Notes: generated by a model not told the origin, from the sequence alone. A DNA stretch of 64,000 nucleotides from Tsukamurella sp. PLM1 (GCF_023168325.1 NZ_AP025688.1:4030001-4094000); one strand, 5' to 3'; counted from the first letter of the stretch, positions 27,579 to 37,550 are shown. Translations and numbers: made by a program.

Positions 27579-29077
27579 TCAGTTGATCTCTGCGGGGACG
27601 GTGATGTCGCGCTTCTGGACCTTGCCGGTGGCCCCCTTGGGCAGCTCCGCCAGGAGCCAGACGTGGCGCGGGTACTTGTAGGAGGCCACGCGGTCCTTGA
27701 CGAAGGCCCGCACGTCGTCGGCGGTGAGCGCGCTGCCGGGCTTGAGTGCGACGGCTGCGCCGACCTCCTCGCCGAGCGTGTCGTGCGGGACGCCGACCAC
27801 GGCGGCCTCGGCGATCTCGGGGTGGCTGTAGAGCACCTCTTCGATCTCGCGCGGGTAGACGTTGAGCCCGCCGCGGATGATCATCTCCTTCTTCCGGTCG
27901 ACGATCGAGAAGTAGCCCTCCTCGTCCACGATGCCGATGTCGCCGGTGGCGAACCAGCCGTCGGCGTCGATCGACGCGGCGGTCGCGTCGGGCAGGTTCC
28001 AATAGCCCTTCATGATGTTGTGGCCGCGCACCGGACCTCGCCGCGCTCGCCCTGCGGGGTCTCGTTGCCGGCGTCGTCGACCACCCGCATCTCGACGCCC
28101 TCGATCGGCGTGCCGATCGTGCCCGGCTTGCGCGGCTTGTCGGGGTGGTTGAAGCACGCGACCGGGGAGGTCTCGGAGAGGCCGTAGCCCTCGAGGATCG
28201 CCGCGCCGAAGGCGCTCTCGAAATCGGAGATGACCTGCAGCGGCAGGGCGGCGCCGCCCGAGGCGCAGAGCCGCAGCGAGGAGACGTCGTCATCGGTCTG
28301 CTTGGCCGCGACCAGGGCCGCGTACATCGTGGGCACGCCCTCGAAGATCGTCACCCCGTCGCGGGCGATGACCTCGAGCGCCTTGCGCGGCTCGAACCGG
28401 GGGATCAGGGTCAGGGTGAGCGCGAAGCGCACGGCCGCGTTCAGGCCGCAGGTGAGGCCGAACACGTGGAACAGCGGCAGGCAGCCCATCACCACGTCGC
28501 CCGCCTCGACGTGGAACAGCGTGCGCCCGACGATCTCGCAGTTCATGCCGAGGCCGCGGTGCGTGAGCTCGGCGCCCTTGGGCTTGCCGGTGGTGCCGGA
28601 GGTGTGCAGGACGACCGCCGTGTCCGACGGTGCCCGGGGCTCGACCGCCGCGGTCGGCTCGTAGTCGGCGAGGAGCGCGGCCAGGGCCGCATCGTCGCCG
28701 AAGTGGCAGACGGCCCCGGCGGCCTTCGCGCCGGCCTCGGCGTCGTCGGCGAACACGGGAGTCGCGAACAGGGCCTTGGCCGAGGTGTTCGCGAGGTAGA
28801 ACTCGATTTCGGCGGCCTTGAGCAGCGGGTTCATCGGCACCGCGACCGCCCCGCGGCGCATGATCCCGTAGAACACGATCGCGAACGCGGGAGTGTTCGG
28901 CAGCATGATCCCGACGCGATCGCCGGGCTCGATGCCCTGCTCTGCGAGGTAGGCGGCGAAGCGCGCGGCGGCGGCGTCGAACTCCGCGTACGTGAACTCG
29001 AGGTCATCGCACTTGAGGGCGAGCACGTCGGGATGGGCCGCGGCGGCAGCGGTGAGGTTCTCGGCGAGATTCGTCAT
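27579..29077 (-). CDS. Long/medium-chain fatty-acid-CoA ligase (frame broken near 28032)
   Basis: This ~500-residue FadD-type ANL enzyme has P-loop [31 protein letters not shown] (A5), [30 protein letters not shown] (A7-A8) and a C-terminal lysine in [13 protein letters not shown]. The N-terminal frame ends in GERGEVRC and the remainder ([14 protein letters not shown]) is at -1, so a G is likely missing near 28032. ATG 29077 follows GAAGGACACC. It is 34 bp upstream of phaC, and activation of fatty acids for PHA synthesis is the likely role. Confidence 0.85.
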
Positions 29078-29217
29078 GGTGTCCTTCGGGCGGGTAGCGG
29101 GTTCGACCATTCAAGAGTGACCCCCGACACCCCTCGGGGTCGATGGTGATGGACACATCGTTGAGCCCGCAGGGTGTGACGGAACACAATCACCGGTGCT
29201 GGTATTCGCGGGACTCG

Positions 29218-30417
29218 CTACCGCTCGCGGTCGCCGCCCACCTGCAGCCGGACGCGTGCGTCGACCTCGAAAGCGAGGCACAGCTCCGCGCTCTCCCGAG
29301 GAGAGCTCACCGAGCGGTCCGTGAGTTGCTCGATGCGCCGCAGGCGGTGCCGCACCGTGTTCGGGTGCACGAACAACGCCGTCGCGGCGTCCTTGACGTT
29401 GCCCTCGTGCGCCACCCAGGCCCGGAAGGTCGCGAACAGCGGTTCGCGGTCGTCGTCGGGAAGCGCGTACAGCTTGCGGAGAACGCCGCGCGCCAGCTCC
29501 ACAGTGGTCTCGGGCGCGGCGATCGCGGCCGTGCCGAGCACGGAACCGTCGAACACCGAAACGCCGGTGCCCGGCCCGACGAGTTCGCGCCGCGCGAAGT
29601 TGAGCCCCTGCGGGGTGTCCCGGAGGTCGCCGAAGGGCGCGCTCACGCCGACACGCGCGATCGCCACCCGGCTCAGCAGGTCGATCACCGCGGTGCGCAC
29701 CGCCGGCGTCGGAGCGTGGACGATCCCGATCTGCTGGTCCGGCAGCAGCCGCCAGGCCGAGTAGGCGTCGATCGCGCGCAGCCGATCGACGATGCCCGGC
29801 AGGGGCGCCCGGCCCACCTCGACGGTGGCCGCCGCCACCGCGAGGTACGGACCCGTGGTGGGGATGCGGAGGATCGTCGCGATCTCCCACAGGCTCTGAT
29901 CGCTCGGGATACGGCCTTGCAGAAGGTATTCCGCGAGCGCGGCGCGCTCGGCCGCGTCGTCGAGCGCCTGCTCGGTGGTCCGGTCCCGATGGGCGCCGGC
30001 CATCGCATCAATGAACTGGTCCTGTGCCTCCCACATGTGCTGCGTCGCCGAGAGCAGCGCCTGCCGGCTCAGCTCGGGCCGCTCGTCCGCAATCGCGTAC
30101 ACCTCCTGCCAGACGCGGTGCACGCCGATCCGGTAGGCGTGCATGACCGCGGCCAACGGCACCCCGATCTCGGCGCGCGAGCGGCCGGTCATCGCCGCCG
30201 GGGAGGTGTCGAAGGACGGGTCCGTGAGCGCCTTCACCATGTAGCTCAGGTTGTCCCGAACCGTATCGGTGACCATGTCCTCCGAGACGGCACCCGCGTC
30301 CGCGTAGAAGGGGATGTCGCGCCTGATCGCCGCGGTCACAGCGACCGCGATGGCATCCATCCGCGCCGTCAAGGCGTCTCGGATCTGCGCGATCTCGGCG
30401 TCCACACGGTCACTCAC
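29218..30417 (-). CDS. PucR/CdaR-type transcriptional regulator
   Basis: This ~399-residue protein has a helical sensory N-terminus (~1-160), a GGDEF-like/CdaR middle part (~170-300) and a C-terminal helix-turn-helix with the PucR_HTH signature, FVHPNTVRHRLRRIEQLTDR. Such proteins usually activate catabolic genes. It precedes fadD-phaC-maoC-phaZ in the same direction with a 140-bp gap and is divergent from the LysR gene, so control of the PHA/fatty-acid genes is likely. The start is probably GTG 30417; an internal ATG at residue ~20 is possible. Confidence 0.82.
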   Translation of the reverse strand: MSDRVDAEIAQIRDALTARMDAIAVAVTAAIRRDIPFYADAGAVSEDMVTDTVRDNLSYMVKALTDPSFDTSPAAMTGRSRAEIGVPLAAVMHAYRIGVHRVWQEVYAIADERPELSRQALLSATQHMWEAQDQFIDAMAGAHRDRTTEQALDDAAERAALAEYLLQGRIPSDQSLWEIATILRIPTTGPYLAVAAATVEVGRAPLPGIVDRLRAIDAYSAWRLLPDQQIGIVHAPTPAVRTAVIDLLSRVAIARVGVSAPFGDLRDTPQGLNFARRELVGPGTGVSVFDGSVLGTAAIAAPETTVELARGVLRKLYALPDDDREPLFATFRAWVAHEGNVKDAATALFVHPNTVRHRLRRIEQLTDRSVSSPRESAELCLAFEVDARVRLQVGGDRER

Positions 30418-30481
30418 ACCTGTCGATTGTGGGGGCTCGCGGGCGGTCGCGCGCCCGAATCCGCCGGTTAGACTCCGGCGC

Positions 30482-31327
30482 ATGGACCTGATCCGGCACC
30501 TGCGGTTCTTCGTCGCGGTCGCCGAGGAACAGCACTTCGGCCGCGCCGCCGACCGGCTCGGCATCACGCAGCCGCCGGTCTCCGCCGGGCTGCGACGCCT
30601 CGAGGACGCACTGGGGGTGGCCCTGATCGACCGCAGCAGACGCGGCGCCGACCTCACGCCCGCCGGACGCGAGCTGCTCCCCCGCGCCCGGGTGATGGTG
30701 CGCGATGCGGACCGGTTCGTGGCCGAGGCTGCCCGGCTGGGCGCGGGCACCGGGGAGCGCCGAGTCGCGCTCTGCGACGCGCTCGGTACCGACCTGGCCG
30801 CGGTCTGCGCCGCCGCCCTCGCCCCGCGCGACGACGATGCGCCGCTCACCCTCTCGGCGGGCGCGTCACCGCAGCTCGCGCGGGCCGTCGCCGAGGATCT
30901 GCTGGACGTCGCGGTCGTCGAGCACCCCGTCCTCGGGGACGGCGCACCGTCTGGGCCCGTGATCGCGCTGCCGCGCGATTTCCTGGTGCCCGGGGGATTC
31001 CGGTCGCCGCGCCTGCGGGACCTGTCGACGCTGGCGGTGGCGCTGCCGCCGCGCGCGACGAATCCGCCCGCCGCCGACCTGCTGCTGGACCGGCTCACGG
31101 CGCGGGGCATCACGTCGACGGTGCTCATCACCGAGACCGAGGCAGCAGCGCACGCCGCCGTGGCCGCGGGCCTGGCGTTCACGCCCGTCGCCGCCGGTGG
31201 AGCGGCCCCCGCGGGGACCGCACGGCGCCCGGCGACGGACTTCCCGTTGCGGGTCAAGGTGCTCGGCCGTCGCGACCACCCGGACGTCGCAGTACTCGAG
31301 TCGGTTCTGTGGCGGCTGGGCCGGTGA
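30482..31327 (+). CDS. LysR-family transcriptional regulator
   Basis: This 281-residue protein has a clear LysR HTH (residues 1-60: LIRHLRFFVAVAEEQHFGRAADRLGITQPPVSAGLRRLE). The effector domain is short and divergent. Its stop overlaps the GTG of a class A beta-lactamase-like gene, so the two are translated together, unlike the divergent ampR-ampC arrangement. ATG 30482 is the only start that gives the whole HTH. Confidence 0.88.
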   Translation: MDLIRHLRFFVAVAEEQHFGRAADRLGITQPPVSAGLRRLEDALGVALIDRSRRGADLTPAGRELLPRARVMVRDADRFVAEAARLGAGTGERRVALCDALGTDLAAVCAAALAPRDDDAPLTLSAGASPQLARAVAEDLLDVAVVEHPVLGDGAPSGPVIALPRDFLVPGGFRSPRLRDLSTLAVALPPRATNPPAADLLLDRLTARGITSTVLITETEAAAHAAVAAGLAFTPVAAGGAAPAGTARRPATDFPLRVKVLGRRDHPDVAVLESVLWRLGR

Positions 31328-32223
31328 ACGCGATCGAGCGGATCGACGCCGTCTTCGCCGACGCCGGGTGCAACGGCTGGCTGCACGCGCGCGTCGTGGG
31401 GCACCGGTCGGACCCCGTCGCCGCGCTGTCCGTCGGCGGCGAGCAGCCCGTCGTGCCCGCGTCGGTCTACAAGGTGGTGCTGCTGGTCGCCGCGGCGCGC
31501 GCCGTGGACGCCGGGCGGCTCGATCCCCGCGCGCGGGTCGTCGTCGACCCGGCCACCGCGACGCCCGGCCCGACCGGCCTCGCGGCGTTCGCGGATCCCG
31601 TCGAAGTGAGTGTGCGGGACCTGGCGCGCTCGATGATCGCGGTCTCCGACAACGCGGCAGCGGGCGTACTGATGCCGCTCGTGGGCCTGGACACCGTGCA
31701 GGCGACCGCCCGCGACCTGGGGCTGCGCGGCACCCGGATCGTCGGCGGCGACGCGGAGATCCACGCGGCGATGATGGCGGAGACCGATACGCGCACCGTC
31801 GCCGAGGCTTTCGCGGCGCTCGCCGACGACGATCTCGCGCGCCCCGTCCGCGCCTACGACCCGACGTTCGGCAGCGCGACCACCGCCGCCGACATGACCG
31901 CACTCCTCGCCGCGCTCTGGACCGACACCGCGGCGTCGGCGGAGCAGTGCGCCTTCGCCCGCTCCGCGCTCGCCGGGCAGGTCTTCCGGCACCGCGTCGC
32001 CTCGGGCTTCGGCTCGGCGCCGTCGATCGCGGGGAAGACGGGGACCCTGGGCGCGCTCCGCAACGAGGTGGCGGTGGTCGAGTACCCCGGCGAGCACCCC
32101 GTCGCGGTGGCCGTGTTCACCCACGCGGCGCGCAACGATCCGAGCCTGCCGCGGGTCGACGCGGCGATCGGGACTGTCGCGGCCATCGCCGTCGACGCGC
32201 TTCGCGTGCCCCTCTACCAGTAG
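31324..32223 (+). CDS. Class A beta-lactamase-like serine hydrolase
   Basis: This 299-residue protein has the three active-site motifs of the serine beta-lactamase/transpeptidase fold: SVYK (S-x-x-K), SDN, and KTG in AGKTGTLGALRNE. An omega-loop-type Glu is not obvious, and no Sec signal peptide is visible, so it could be a cytosolic or Tat/atypical hydrolase rather than a resistance enzyme. It starts GTG 31324 overlapping the LysR stop; GTG 31309 is an alternative. A penicillin-binding lipoprotein follows 75 bp later. Confidence 0.8.
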   Translation: MNAIERIDAVFADAGCNGWLHARVVGHRSDPVAALSVGGEQPVVPASVYKVVLLVAAARAVDAGRLDPRARVVVDPATATPGPTGLAAFADPVEVSVRDLARSMIAVSDNAAAGVLMPLVGLDTVQATARDLGLRGTRIVGGDAEIHAAMMAETDTRTVAEAFAALADDDLARPVRAYDPTFGSATTAADMTALLAALWTDTAASAEQCAFARSALAGQVFRHRVASGFGSAPSIAGKTGTLGALRNEVAVVEYPGEHPVAVAVFTHAARNDPSLPRVDAAIGTVAAIAVDALRVPLYQ

Positions 32224-32297
32224 CGATACCGATTCGCTATCGTCGACGCCGGTTTCGCTCTTTGGCGGGTATCGCGGGGCGCGGGTTGACTGGGCGC

Positions 32298-34103
32298 ATG
32301 CGCTCCGCCTCCATCCGACCCGGCCGACCCGCCCGCGGCGGCACGGCCGTTCTCGCGATCGCCGCCCTCGCGGCCTCCCTCGTGTCCTGCTCCGAGGACG
32401 ACGTGGTGACGAAGTTCGCGACGGCCCTGACCCAGCGCGACGCCGGCGAGGCCGCCGGGCTGACCTCCGACCCCACGGCCGCGACCGACGCGCTCCAGCG
32501 CACTTTCGACGGCATGGGCGACGCGCGGCCGAGGGTCACCGTCGGGAAGAACGGCGACGAGCACGACCTCACCTGGTCCTGGTCGCTGCCGCACGATCGC
32601 GACGTGCGGTACACGACGCGGGTCGCGGCCGGCGGCGGCAAGGTCACCTGGCAGCCGAGCGTCATCCACCCGGACGCCACCGCCGGGGCCCGCCTGCTCT
32701 ACGCCGACGAGAAGTCGTACGGCACCCGCGTGCTCGATCGCAAGAACGCGCCGCTGATGACGTGGCAGACGGTCACCGTCGTCTCGCTCGACCCCGAGCA
32801 CGCGGACTCCGCCGAGGCGCTGGCGGGCCGGCTCGCCGTCGCCGACCGGACGGTGACAGCCGCCGGACTCCGGAAGACGGTGGCGGGCAAGGACTCCCCC
32901 ACGACGGTGATCGCGCTCCGCGCCGACGCCGCGAAGCGGGTCGGATCGCTCGCGACGATCCCGGGCGTCACGACGCGCGAGGAGGGCCGCCTGCTCACGA
33001 CGTCGCCGGCGCTGCGCAGCCCCCTCACCACCGGCCTCGAGGAGCGTTGGCGCGGCGACGTCGACGCCGGGGCGGGAGCCTCGGTCACCGTCGTCGACGG
33101 CGAGGGCGAGCCGATCCGCCTGGTCGAGTCGTTCCCCGCGGCCACCGCACAGCCCGTGCGGACCACCCTCGACGCAGGCCTGCAGCGCGCCGCCAACGCG
33201 GCCGTCGCGCGGGAGAAGCGCCCCACCATGCTCGTGGCGATCCGCCCGTCGACCGGCGGCATCCTCGCCGTCGCGCAGAACTCCGCGGCCGACGCGCAGG
33301 GCCCCGTCGCTCTGACCGGCCTGTACCCGCCCGGCTCGACGTTCAAGACCATCACCACTGCGGCGGCCCTGAAGGCCGGCGTCACCACCGCCGATGCGGA
33401 GCTGCCGTGCCCCGGCCGGGCCCGGTTCGGCGACCGCACCATCCCCAACGAGGACGAGTTCGCCCTCGGCACCGTGCCCTTGCACACCGCCTTCGCGAAG
33501 TCGTGCAACACCACGATGGCGGCCCTCGGCACGAAACTCGGCGACACCGCCCTGGCCGATACCGCCCGCGCGTTCGGCCTCGGCGTCGACTTCACGGTTC
33601 CCGGGATCACGACGGTGACCGGCACCGTCCCACCCGCGCGCACGCCCGCCGAGCGGGTCGAGGAATCGATCGGGCAGGGCCGTGTGACCGCGTCGCCGTT
33701 CGGGCTCGCCGTGGTCGAGGCCTCGCTCGCCGCGGGGACCATGGTGCGGCCCTCCCTGTTCGACGGTGAGCCGGGTACCGCCGACGCCGGCGCCGTGCGG
33801 ATCGACCCCGCGGTCGCGACGGCGCTGCGCGCGGCGATGCGCGAGACCGTCACGTCCGGCACGGCGGCCGCGCTGCGCGACATCGAGGGCCTCGGCGGCA
33901 AGACTGGCACCGCCGAGTTCGGCGACAACTCGCATGCGCACGGCTGGTTCGCCGGCATCGTCGGCGACCTCGCGTTCGCGACGCTCGTGGTCTCGGGCGA
34001 GAGCTCCGCCCCGGCCGTGGCGGTGAGCGGCGCGTTCCTCCGCGGCGCGGGCGGCGACCTCCTGACGGTGGTGCGATCGGAGCGGGCCGTACTGGCAGAT
34101 TAG
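32298..34103 (+). CDS. Penicillin-binding lipoprotein (MecA_N / transpeptidase)
   Basis: This 601-residue protein has a signal peptide with lipobox LVSC (Cys at ~31), an NTF2-like MecA_N domain (~32-145), a PBP dimer region, and a transpeptidase domain with S347-T-F-K, SCN (AKSCNTTMA) and K535-T-G-T. It matches the mycobacterial Rv2864c type, a class B-like DD-transpeptidase of cell-wall synthesis anchored outside the membrane. It is followed 10 bp later by trpF. Confidence 0.9.
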   Translation: MRSASIRPGRPARGGTAVLAIAALAASLVSCSEDDVVTKFATALTQRDAGEAAGLTSDPTAATDALQRTFDGMGDARPRVTVGKNGDEHDLTWSWSLPHDRDVRYTTRVAAGGGKVTWQPSVIHPDATAGARLLYADEKSYGTRVLDRKNAPLMTWQTVTVVSLDPEHADSAEALAGRLAVADRTVTAAGLRKTVAGKDSPTTVIALRADAAKRVGSLATIPGVTTREEGRLLTTSPALRSPLTTGLEERWRGDVDAGAGASVTVVDGEGEPIRLVESFPAATAQPVRTTLDAGLQRAANAAVAREKRPTMLVAIRPSTGGILAVAQNSAADAQGPVALTGLYPPGSTFKTITTAAALKAGVTTADAELPCPGRARFGDRTIPNEDEFALGTVPLHTAFAKSCNTTMAALGTKLGDTALADTARAFGLGVDFTVPGITTVTGTVPPARTPAERVEESIGQGRVTASPFGLAVVEASLAAGTMVRPSLFDGEPGTADAGAVRIDPAVATALRAAMRETVTSGTAAALRDIEGLGGKTGTAEFGDNSHAHGWFAGIVGDLAFATLVVSGESSAPAVAVSGAFLRGAGGDLLTVVRSERAVLAD

Positions 34104-34113
34104 GCTCGTCCGG

Positions 34114-34702
34114 GTGTTCGTCAAGGTGTGTGGCCTGCGTACCCCCGAGACCGTCGACGCGGCGGTCGTGGCCGGCGCCGACGCCGTGGGCTTCGTGTTC
34201 GCGCCCGGCAGCGTCCGGCTCATCGACCCCGACGGCGCCGCCGCCCTCGTCGCGCGCGTCCCCGGCGATGTGGAGACGGTGGGCGTGTTCCGCAAGCAGC
34301 CGATCGACGAGGTGCTCGCGGTGGCGCGCGCCGCCGGGGTGCGCACGATCCAATTGCACGGCGACGAACCCGACGAGCACTTCGCCCGCGCCGCCGAGGC
34401 GGGCTTCGGCACCATCCGCGCGGTCTCCGCGGCCCGCTACTCGGGATCCGGGCACGCCGGGCCGGGCCGCCTCCTCATCGATGCGACGGTGCCCGGCTCG
34501 GGCGAGCCGTTCGATCCCGCTGATCTCCCCGTTCCCCGCGACCGAATGGCTCCTGGCCGGCGGCCTGCGTCCGGACAACGTGATCGCCCTGATCGCCGCC
34601 TTCGGTCCGTCGGGCGTGGACGTCTCCAGCGGCGTCGAGTCCGCGCCGGGCGTCAAGGATCCGGAGTTGATCCGGGCATTCCTGGCCGCCGCCCGCGCCT
34701 GA
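34114..34702 (+). CDS. trpF: Phosphoribosylanthranilate isomerase (frame broken near 34527)
   Basis: This (beta/alpha)8 enzyme of ~196 residues begins [17 protein letters not shown] with the catalytic Cys in KVCGL, then [24 protein letters not shown], and the phosphate-binding end [12 protein letters not shown]...GVDVSSGVE with the catalytic Asp. The last third is in the +1 frame after PADLP; one extra C in a CCCC run at ~34527 explains it. It converts N-(5-phosphoribosyl)anthranilate in tryptophan synthesis. Many actinobacteria use PriA instead, so a stand-alone TrpF here is noteworthy. Confidence 0.85.
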
Positions 34703-34735
34703 CCCGCTGACCAGCCCCTTCGCACACGAGACGGG

Positions 34736-34751
34736 TCCCCTACAGGGAGTA
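34736..34751 (+). promoter_or_regulatory. CsoR-like operator at a leaderless promoter
   Basis: TCCCCTACAGGGAGTA (minus strand TACTCCCTGTAGGGGA) resembles the site at 4961-4975 (TACCCCCTATGGGTA). A -10-like TAGTAT (34750-34755) follows at once, and ATG 34763 lies where transcription should start. Copper-type control of the downstream His/Met-rich membrane protein is inferred. Confidence 0.5.
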
Positions 34752-34762
34752 GTATTCCGGCC

Positions 34763-35458
34763 ATGCGCCGCAGCCCAGCCCGCCCCGAAGCCGCCTTCCG
34801 CGGCCTCGCGGCGGGCGCGGTCTCGTTCGGCGCCGCGTTCACCGCGCACGCGCTGGCGATGCACGGCGCCGTTGCGGCGGGCGGCCACGCCATGGCGTCC
34901 ATGGCCGCTGTTCCCGCAGGATCCAGCACGCCCGCGGCGCACGCCATGCCCGCCCTGCACGGCGCGCACGCGATGCACGGCGCGCACGCGGGCCACGCGA
35001 TGCCTGCGACGCACGCGATTCCGGACGCGGCGGCCTCGGCCGTGCCCGCCGCGTCGCTCGCCGCGCCGACGGTCCCGGCCACCTCGGTGCTGCTGCTCGC
35101 CGCGGTGTGCGCGGTCCTCGGGCTGCTCGCGGCCCGTCCCCGCTCCGCAAGCGCGCGCGCCACCGGCGCGATGCTGTTGCTCGGCCAGGGCGCGGGCCAC
35201 CTCGCACTGGGTGTCACGATGGGGCACCTGGCGATGAGCCCCTCGATGGCGGTCGCACACGTCGCCGCCGCCGTGCTCGCGGGCGCGGCGATCGCCGGCG
35301 CGGAGCGCGCGTTGCGGCTCGCGCTGGCCGTTCTCGTTCCACTCGCCGCCACCTGGCGCGACCGGACGCGCACCGTCGCCCTCCCCGCCTGGGCCTACGT
35401 GCCCACGCCCGTGCCCGCTCTCGCGCGGCACGGCGCCCTGCGCGGCCCGCCCGCCTGA
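34763..35458 (+). CDS. His/Met-rich membrane protein, probable copper-handling
   Basis: This 231-residue protein has an N-terminal hydrophobic segment, then a loop with repeated His/Met (HALAMHGAVAAGGHAMASM, HAMPALHGAHAMHGAHAGHAM) that could bind copper, followed by three more membrane helices (~105-195). It is next to a PepSY-domain protein. No family name is recognised. The operator-like sequence upstream and the metal-rich loop support a role in copper or other soft-metal homeostasis. Confidence 0.7.
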   Translation: MRRSPARPEAAFRGLAAGAVSFGAAFTAHALAMHGAVAAGGHAMASMAAVPAGSSTPAAHAMPALHGAHAMHGAHAGHAMPATHAIPDAAASAVPAASLAAPTVPATSVLLLAAVCAVLGLLAARPRSASARATGAMLLLGQGAGHLALGVTMGHLAMSPSMAVAHVAAAVLAGAAIAGAERALRLALAVLVPLAATWRDRTRTVALPAWAYVPTPVPALARHGALRGPPA

Positions 35459-35543
35459 CCCCTCACTTCCCTTCTCCCGCCCGGGACGGCGCCGCCGCCC
35501 GGGTCCCCGCGCGTACGCGCACTTACTTCCGTGAGGTGTCCTC

Positions 35544-36995
35544 ATGTCCATCACCGAATCGGCGGCCGAGAACGCGCCGCCGACCCGAACCGGCCCGCCC
35601 CCGCGGCCGGGCTGGCGCGCCGCGATCTGGCGGCTGCACTTCTACGCGGGCCTGTTGATCGGCCCGTTCCTCCTCGTCGCAGCCGTCAGCGGCGGGCTCT
35701 ACGCCGCGGCGCCCACCGTCGAGAGGTTCGTCTACGCCGACCAGATCGAGGCGCGCACCGACGGCCCGGCCCGGCCCCTGGCCGAGCAGGTCGCCGCCGC
35801 GCAGGCGGCCCGGCCGGGCCTGCCGCTCTCCGCCGTCCGCACCGGCGACGGCCCGGGCCTGACCACCCGGGTGCTGTTCGACGATCCCTCGCTGGTCGCC
35901 GAGGGCAGGCAGCTCGCGGTGTACGTCGATCCCGCATCGGCGCAGGTCCAGGGCGCACTGCCGGTGTACGGCTCCGTCGAGGCCCTGCCGATCCGGTTCT
36001 GGATCGACCGGCTGCACGTGGACCTGCACCTCGGCACCGTCGGCCGGTTCTACAGCGAGCTGGCGGCGTCGTGGCTGTGGGTCGTCGCGCTCGGCGGGCT
36101 CTACCTGTGGTGGCGCAACCGCCGGGGGAACGCGAAACGCATGCTGGGCTACGACCGCACGGCGCGCGGGCGCGGCGGGCGGATGAGCCGGCACGCCGCT
36201 GTCGGCACGTGGCTGCTCGTGGGCCTGCTGTTCTTCTCCGCGACGGGCCTGACCTGGTCGAAGTACGCGGGCGAGAACATCGGCCAGCTGCGTGCCGAGC
36301 TCGGGTGGACCAAGCCCGCGCTCTCCACGTCGCTCACGCCGGGCGGCGGGCACGGCGCGGCGGGCGAGCACGCCGACCATCAGGCGCCGGCCGCGGCACC
36401 GTCGGTCCCGCGGGAGGTGGCCGAGCAGACCCGCGCCCGCAACACCGTCGTGCTGGACCGGGCGGTCGCGGCCGCCGCGGCCCGGGGTGTCAACGGTGCC
36501 GTCCAGGTCTCGATCCCGACGGACCCGTCCGTCGCGATCACGGTCGCGCAGACGCGGCAGCCGTGGCGGATGGGGATCGACTCCGCCGCCGTGGACCCGA
36601 CCACCGGGCAGGTGATCACCGTGCTGGGGTTCGCGTCGTGGCCGCTGCTGGCCAAGGCGACGGAGCTGCTCATCAACACGCACATGGGCTGGCAGTTCGG
36701 TCTGCTCAATCAGATCGCATTGGTCGCCTTCGCGGCGTTGCTGGTGACGGTGATCGTGCGCGGTTACCTGATGTGGTGGCAGCGGCGGCCGAAGCGCGGC
36801 GGGCTCCCGAAGCCGCCGGAGCGGGGCGCGATCCGCAAGGTCGAACCGTCGCACGCGATTCCGGCGATTCTGGGGGTCGCGTTCCTCGGCTGGTTCCTGC
36901 CCGTTTTCGGAGTTTCGCTCCTCGTATTCCTGGTGCTGGATCTTGCGATAGGCGTGGCTAAGAGGGGCAGGGCTAACCTAAGAAATACCCCCTGA
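35544..36995 (+). CDS. PepSY-associated membrane protein
   Basis: This 483-residue protein has the PepSY_TM architecture: TM1 at ~30-52 (WRLHFYAGLLIGPFLLVAAVSGGLYAA), two periplasmic PepSY-like regions, TM2 at ~185-205 (WVVALGGLYLWWRNRR), TM3 at ~230-245, and TM4-5 near the C-terminus (VAFAALLVTVIVRGYLMWWQRRP). The loop HGAAGEHADHQ is His-rich. Such proteins accompany iron reduction or copper systems. It follows the His/Met-rich protein in the same direction, and its 3' end overlaps an IdeR-like box. Confidence 0.82.
   Translation: MSITESAAENAPPTRTGPPPRPGWRAAIWRLHFYAGLLIGPFLLVAAVSGGLYAAAPTVERFVYADQIEARTDGPARPLAEQVAAAQAARPGLPLSAVRTGDGPGLTTRVLFDDPSLVAEGRQLAVYVDPASAQVQGALPVYGSVEALPIRFWIDRLHVDLHLGTVGRFYSELAASWLWVVALGGLYLWWRNRRGNAKRMLGYDRTARGRGGRMSRHAAVGTWLLVGLLFFSATGLTWSKYAGENIGQLRAELGWTKPALSTSLTPGGGHGAAGEHADHQAPAAAPSVPREVAEQTRARNTVVLDRAVAAAAARGVNGAVQVSIPTDPSVAITVAQTRQPWRMGIDSAAVDPTTGQVITVLGFASWPLLAKATELLINTHMGWQFGLLNQIALVAFAALLVTVIVRGYLMWWQRRPKRGGLPKPPERGAIRKVEPSHAIPAILGVAFLGWFLPVFGVSLLVFLVLDLAIGVAKRGRANLRNTP
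36963..36981 (+). promoter_or_regulatory. IdeR/DtxR-like iron box upstream of ferritin
   Basis: The right half GGCTAACCTAA is a perfect half-site of the IdeR consensus TTAGGTTAGSCTAACCTAA; the whole 19-mer matches at about 13 positions. It lies ~95 bp before the ferritin start, the distance at which IdeR activates mycobacterial bfrB. A downstream TTGCGG-17-TAGAGT promoter (37023-37051) would start transcription almost at the ATG. Confidence 0.55.
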
Positions 36996-37058
36996 CCTGC
37001 GGAAAGGGTCGCCTTGCCTGCGTTGCGGGGATCCTGGAACGGTTCTAGAGTCGTCCTC

Positions 37059-37550
37059 ATGAAGCTCACGGACGCACTCGAAGAGAAGTTCAACGACCAG
37101 ATCACCCTGGAGTTCGAGGCCTCGCTGGTGTACCGCCAGCTGGCCATCGAAATGGAGATCCGCGACCTGCCGGGCATCTCCGGCTGGCTGCGCAAGCAGG
37201 CGGACGAGGAGATCGTCCACGCCAACAAGTGGATCGATCACCTGTCGGACCGCGGCAACCACCCGAAGATCGGCGCCTCGGCAGCGCCGAAGGTGGACGT
37301 GGACACCGTCCTCGACGTGTTCGAGGCCGCCCTGGAGCACGAGCGCCGGGTGTCGGACTCGATCCGCAACCTGTACCGCGCCGCGATCGACGACATCGAC
37401 TCCAAGGCGCTCATCCAGTGGTTCGTCAACGAGCAGGTCGAGGAGGAGGCCACGGTCAGCGAGATCGTCGGTCGCCTCAAACTGATCGACGGTGACGGCC
37501 CGGGCCTGCTGCGCCTCGACGAGGAGCTGTCGGCGCGTTCGTCCGCCTAA
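37059..37550 (+). CDS. bfrB: Ferritin (BfrB type)
   Basis: This 163-residue non-haem ferritin has ferroxidase-centre residues visible in TLEFEASLVYRQLAIEME and QADEEIVHANKWIDH (E, E, H) and in EQVEEEATVSEIV. It oxidises and stores iron. ATG 37059 was chosen because the family starts with MKLTDALEEKFNDQI; no clear ribosome-binding site is present, which agrees with a leaderless transcript. A strong terminator follows. Confidence 0.93.
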   Translation: MKLTDALEEKFNDQITLEFEASLVYRQLAIEMEIRDLPGISGWLRKQADEEIVHANKWIDHLSDRGNHPKIGASAAPKVDVDTVLDVFEAALEHERRVSDSIRNLYRAAIDDIDSKALIQWFVNEQVEEEATVSEIVGRLKLIDGDGPGLLRLDEELSARSSA

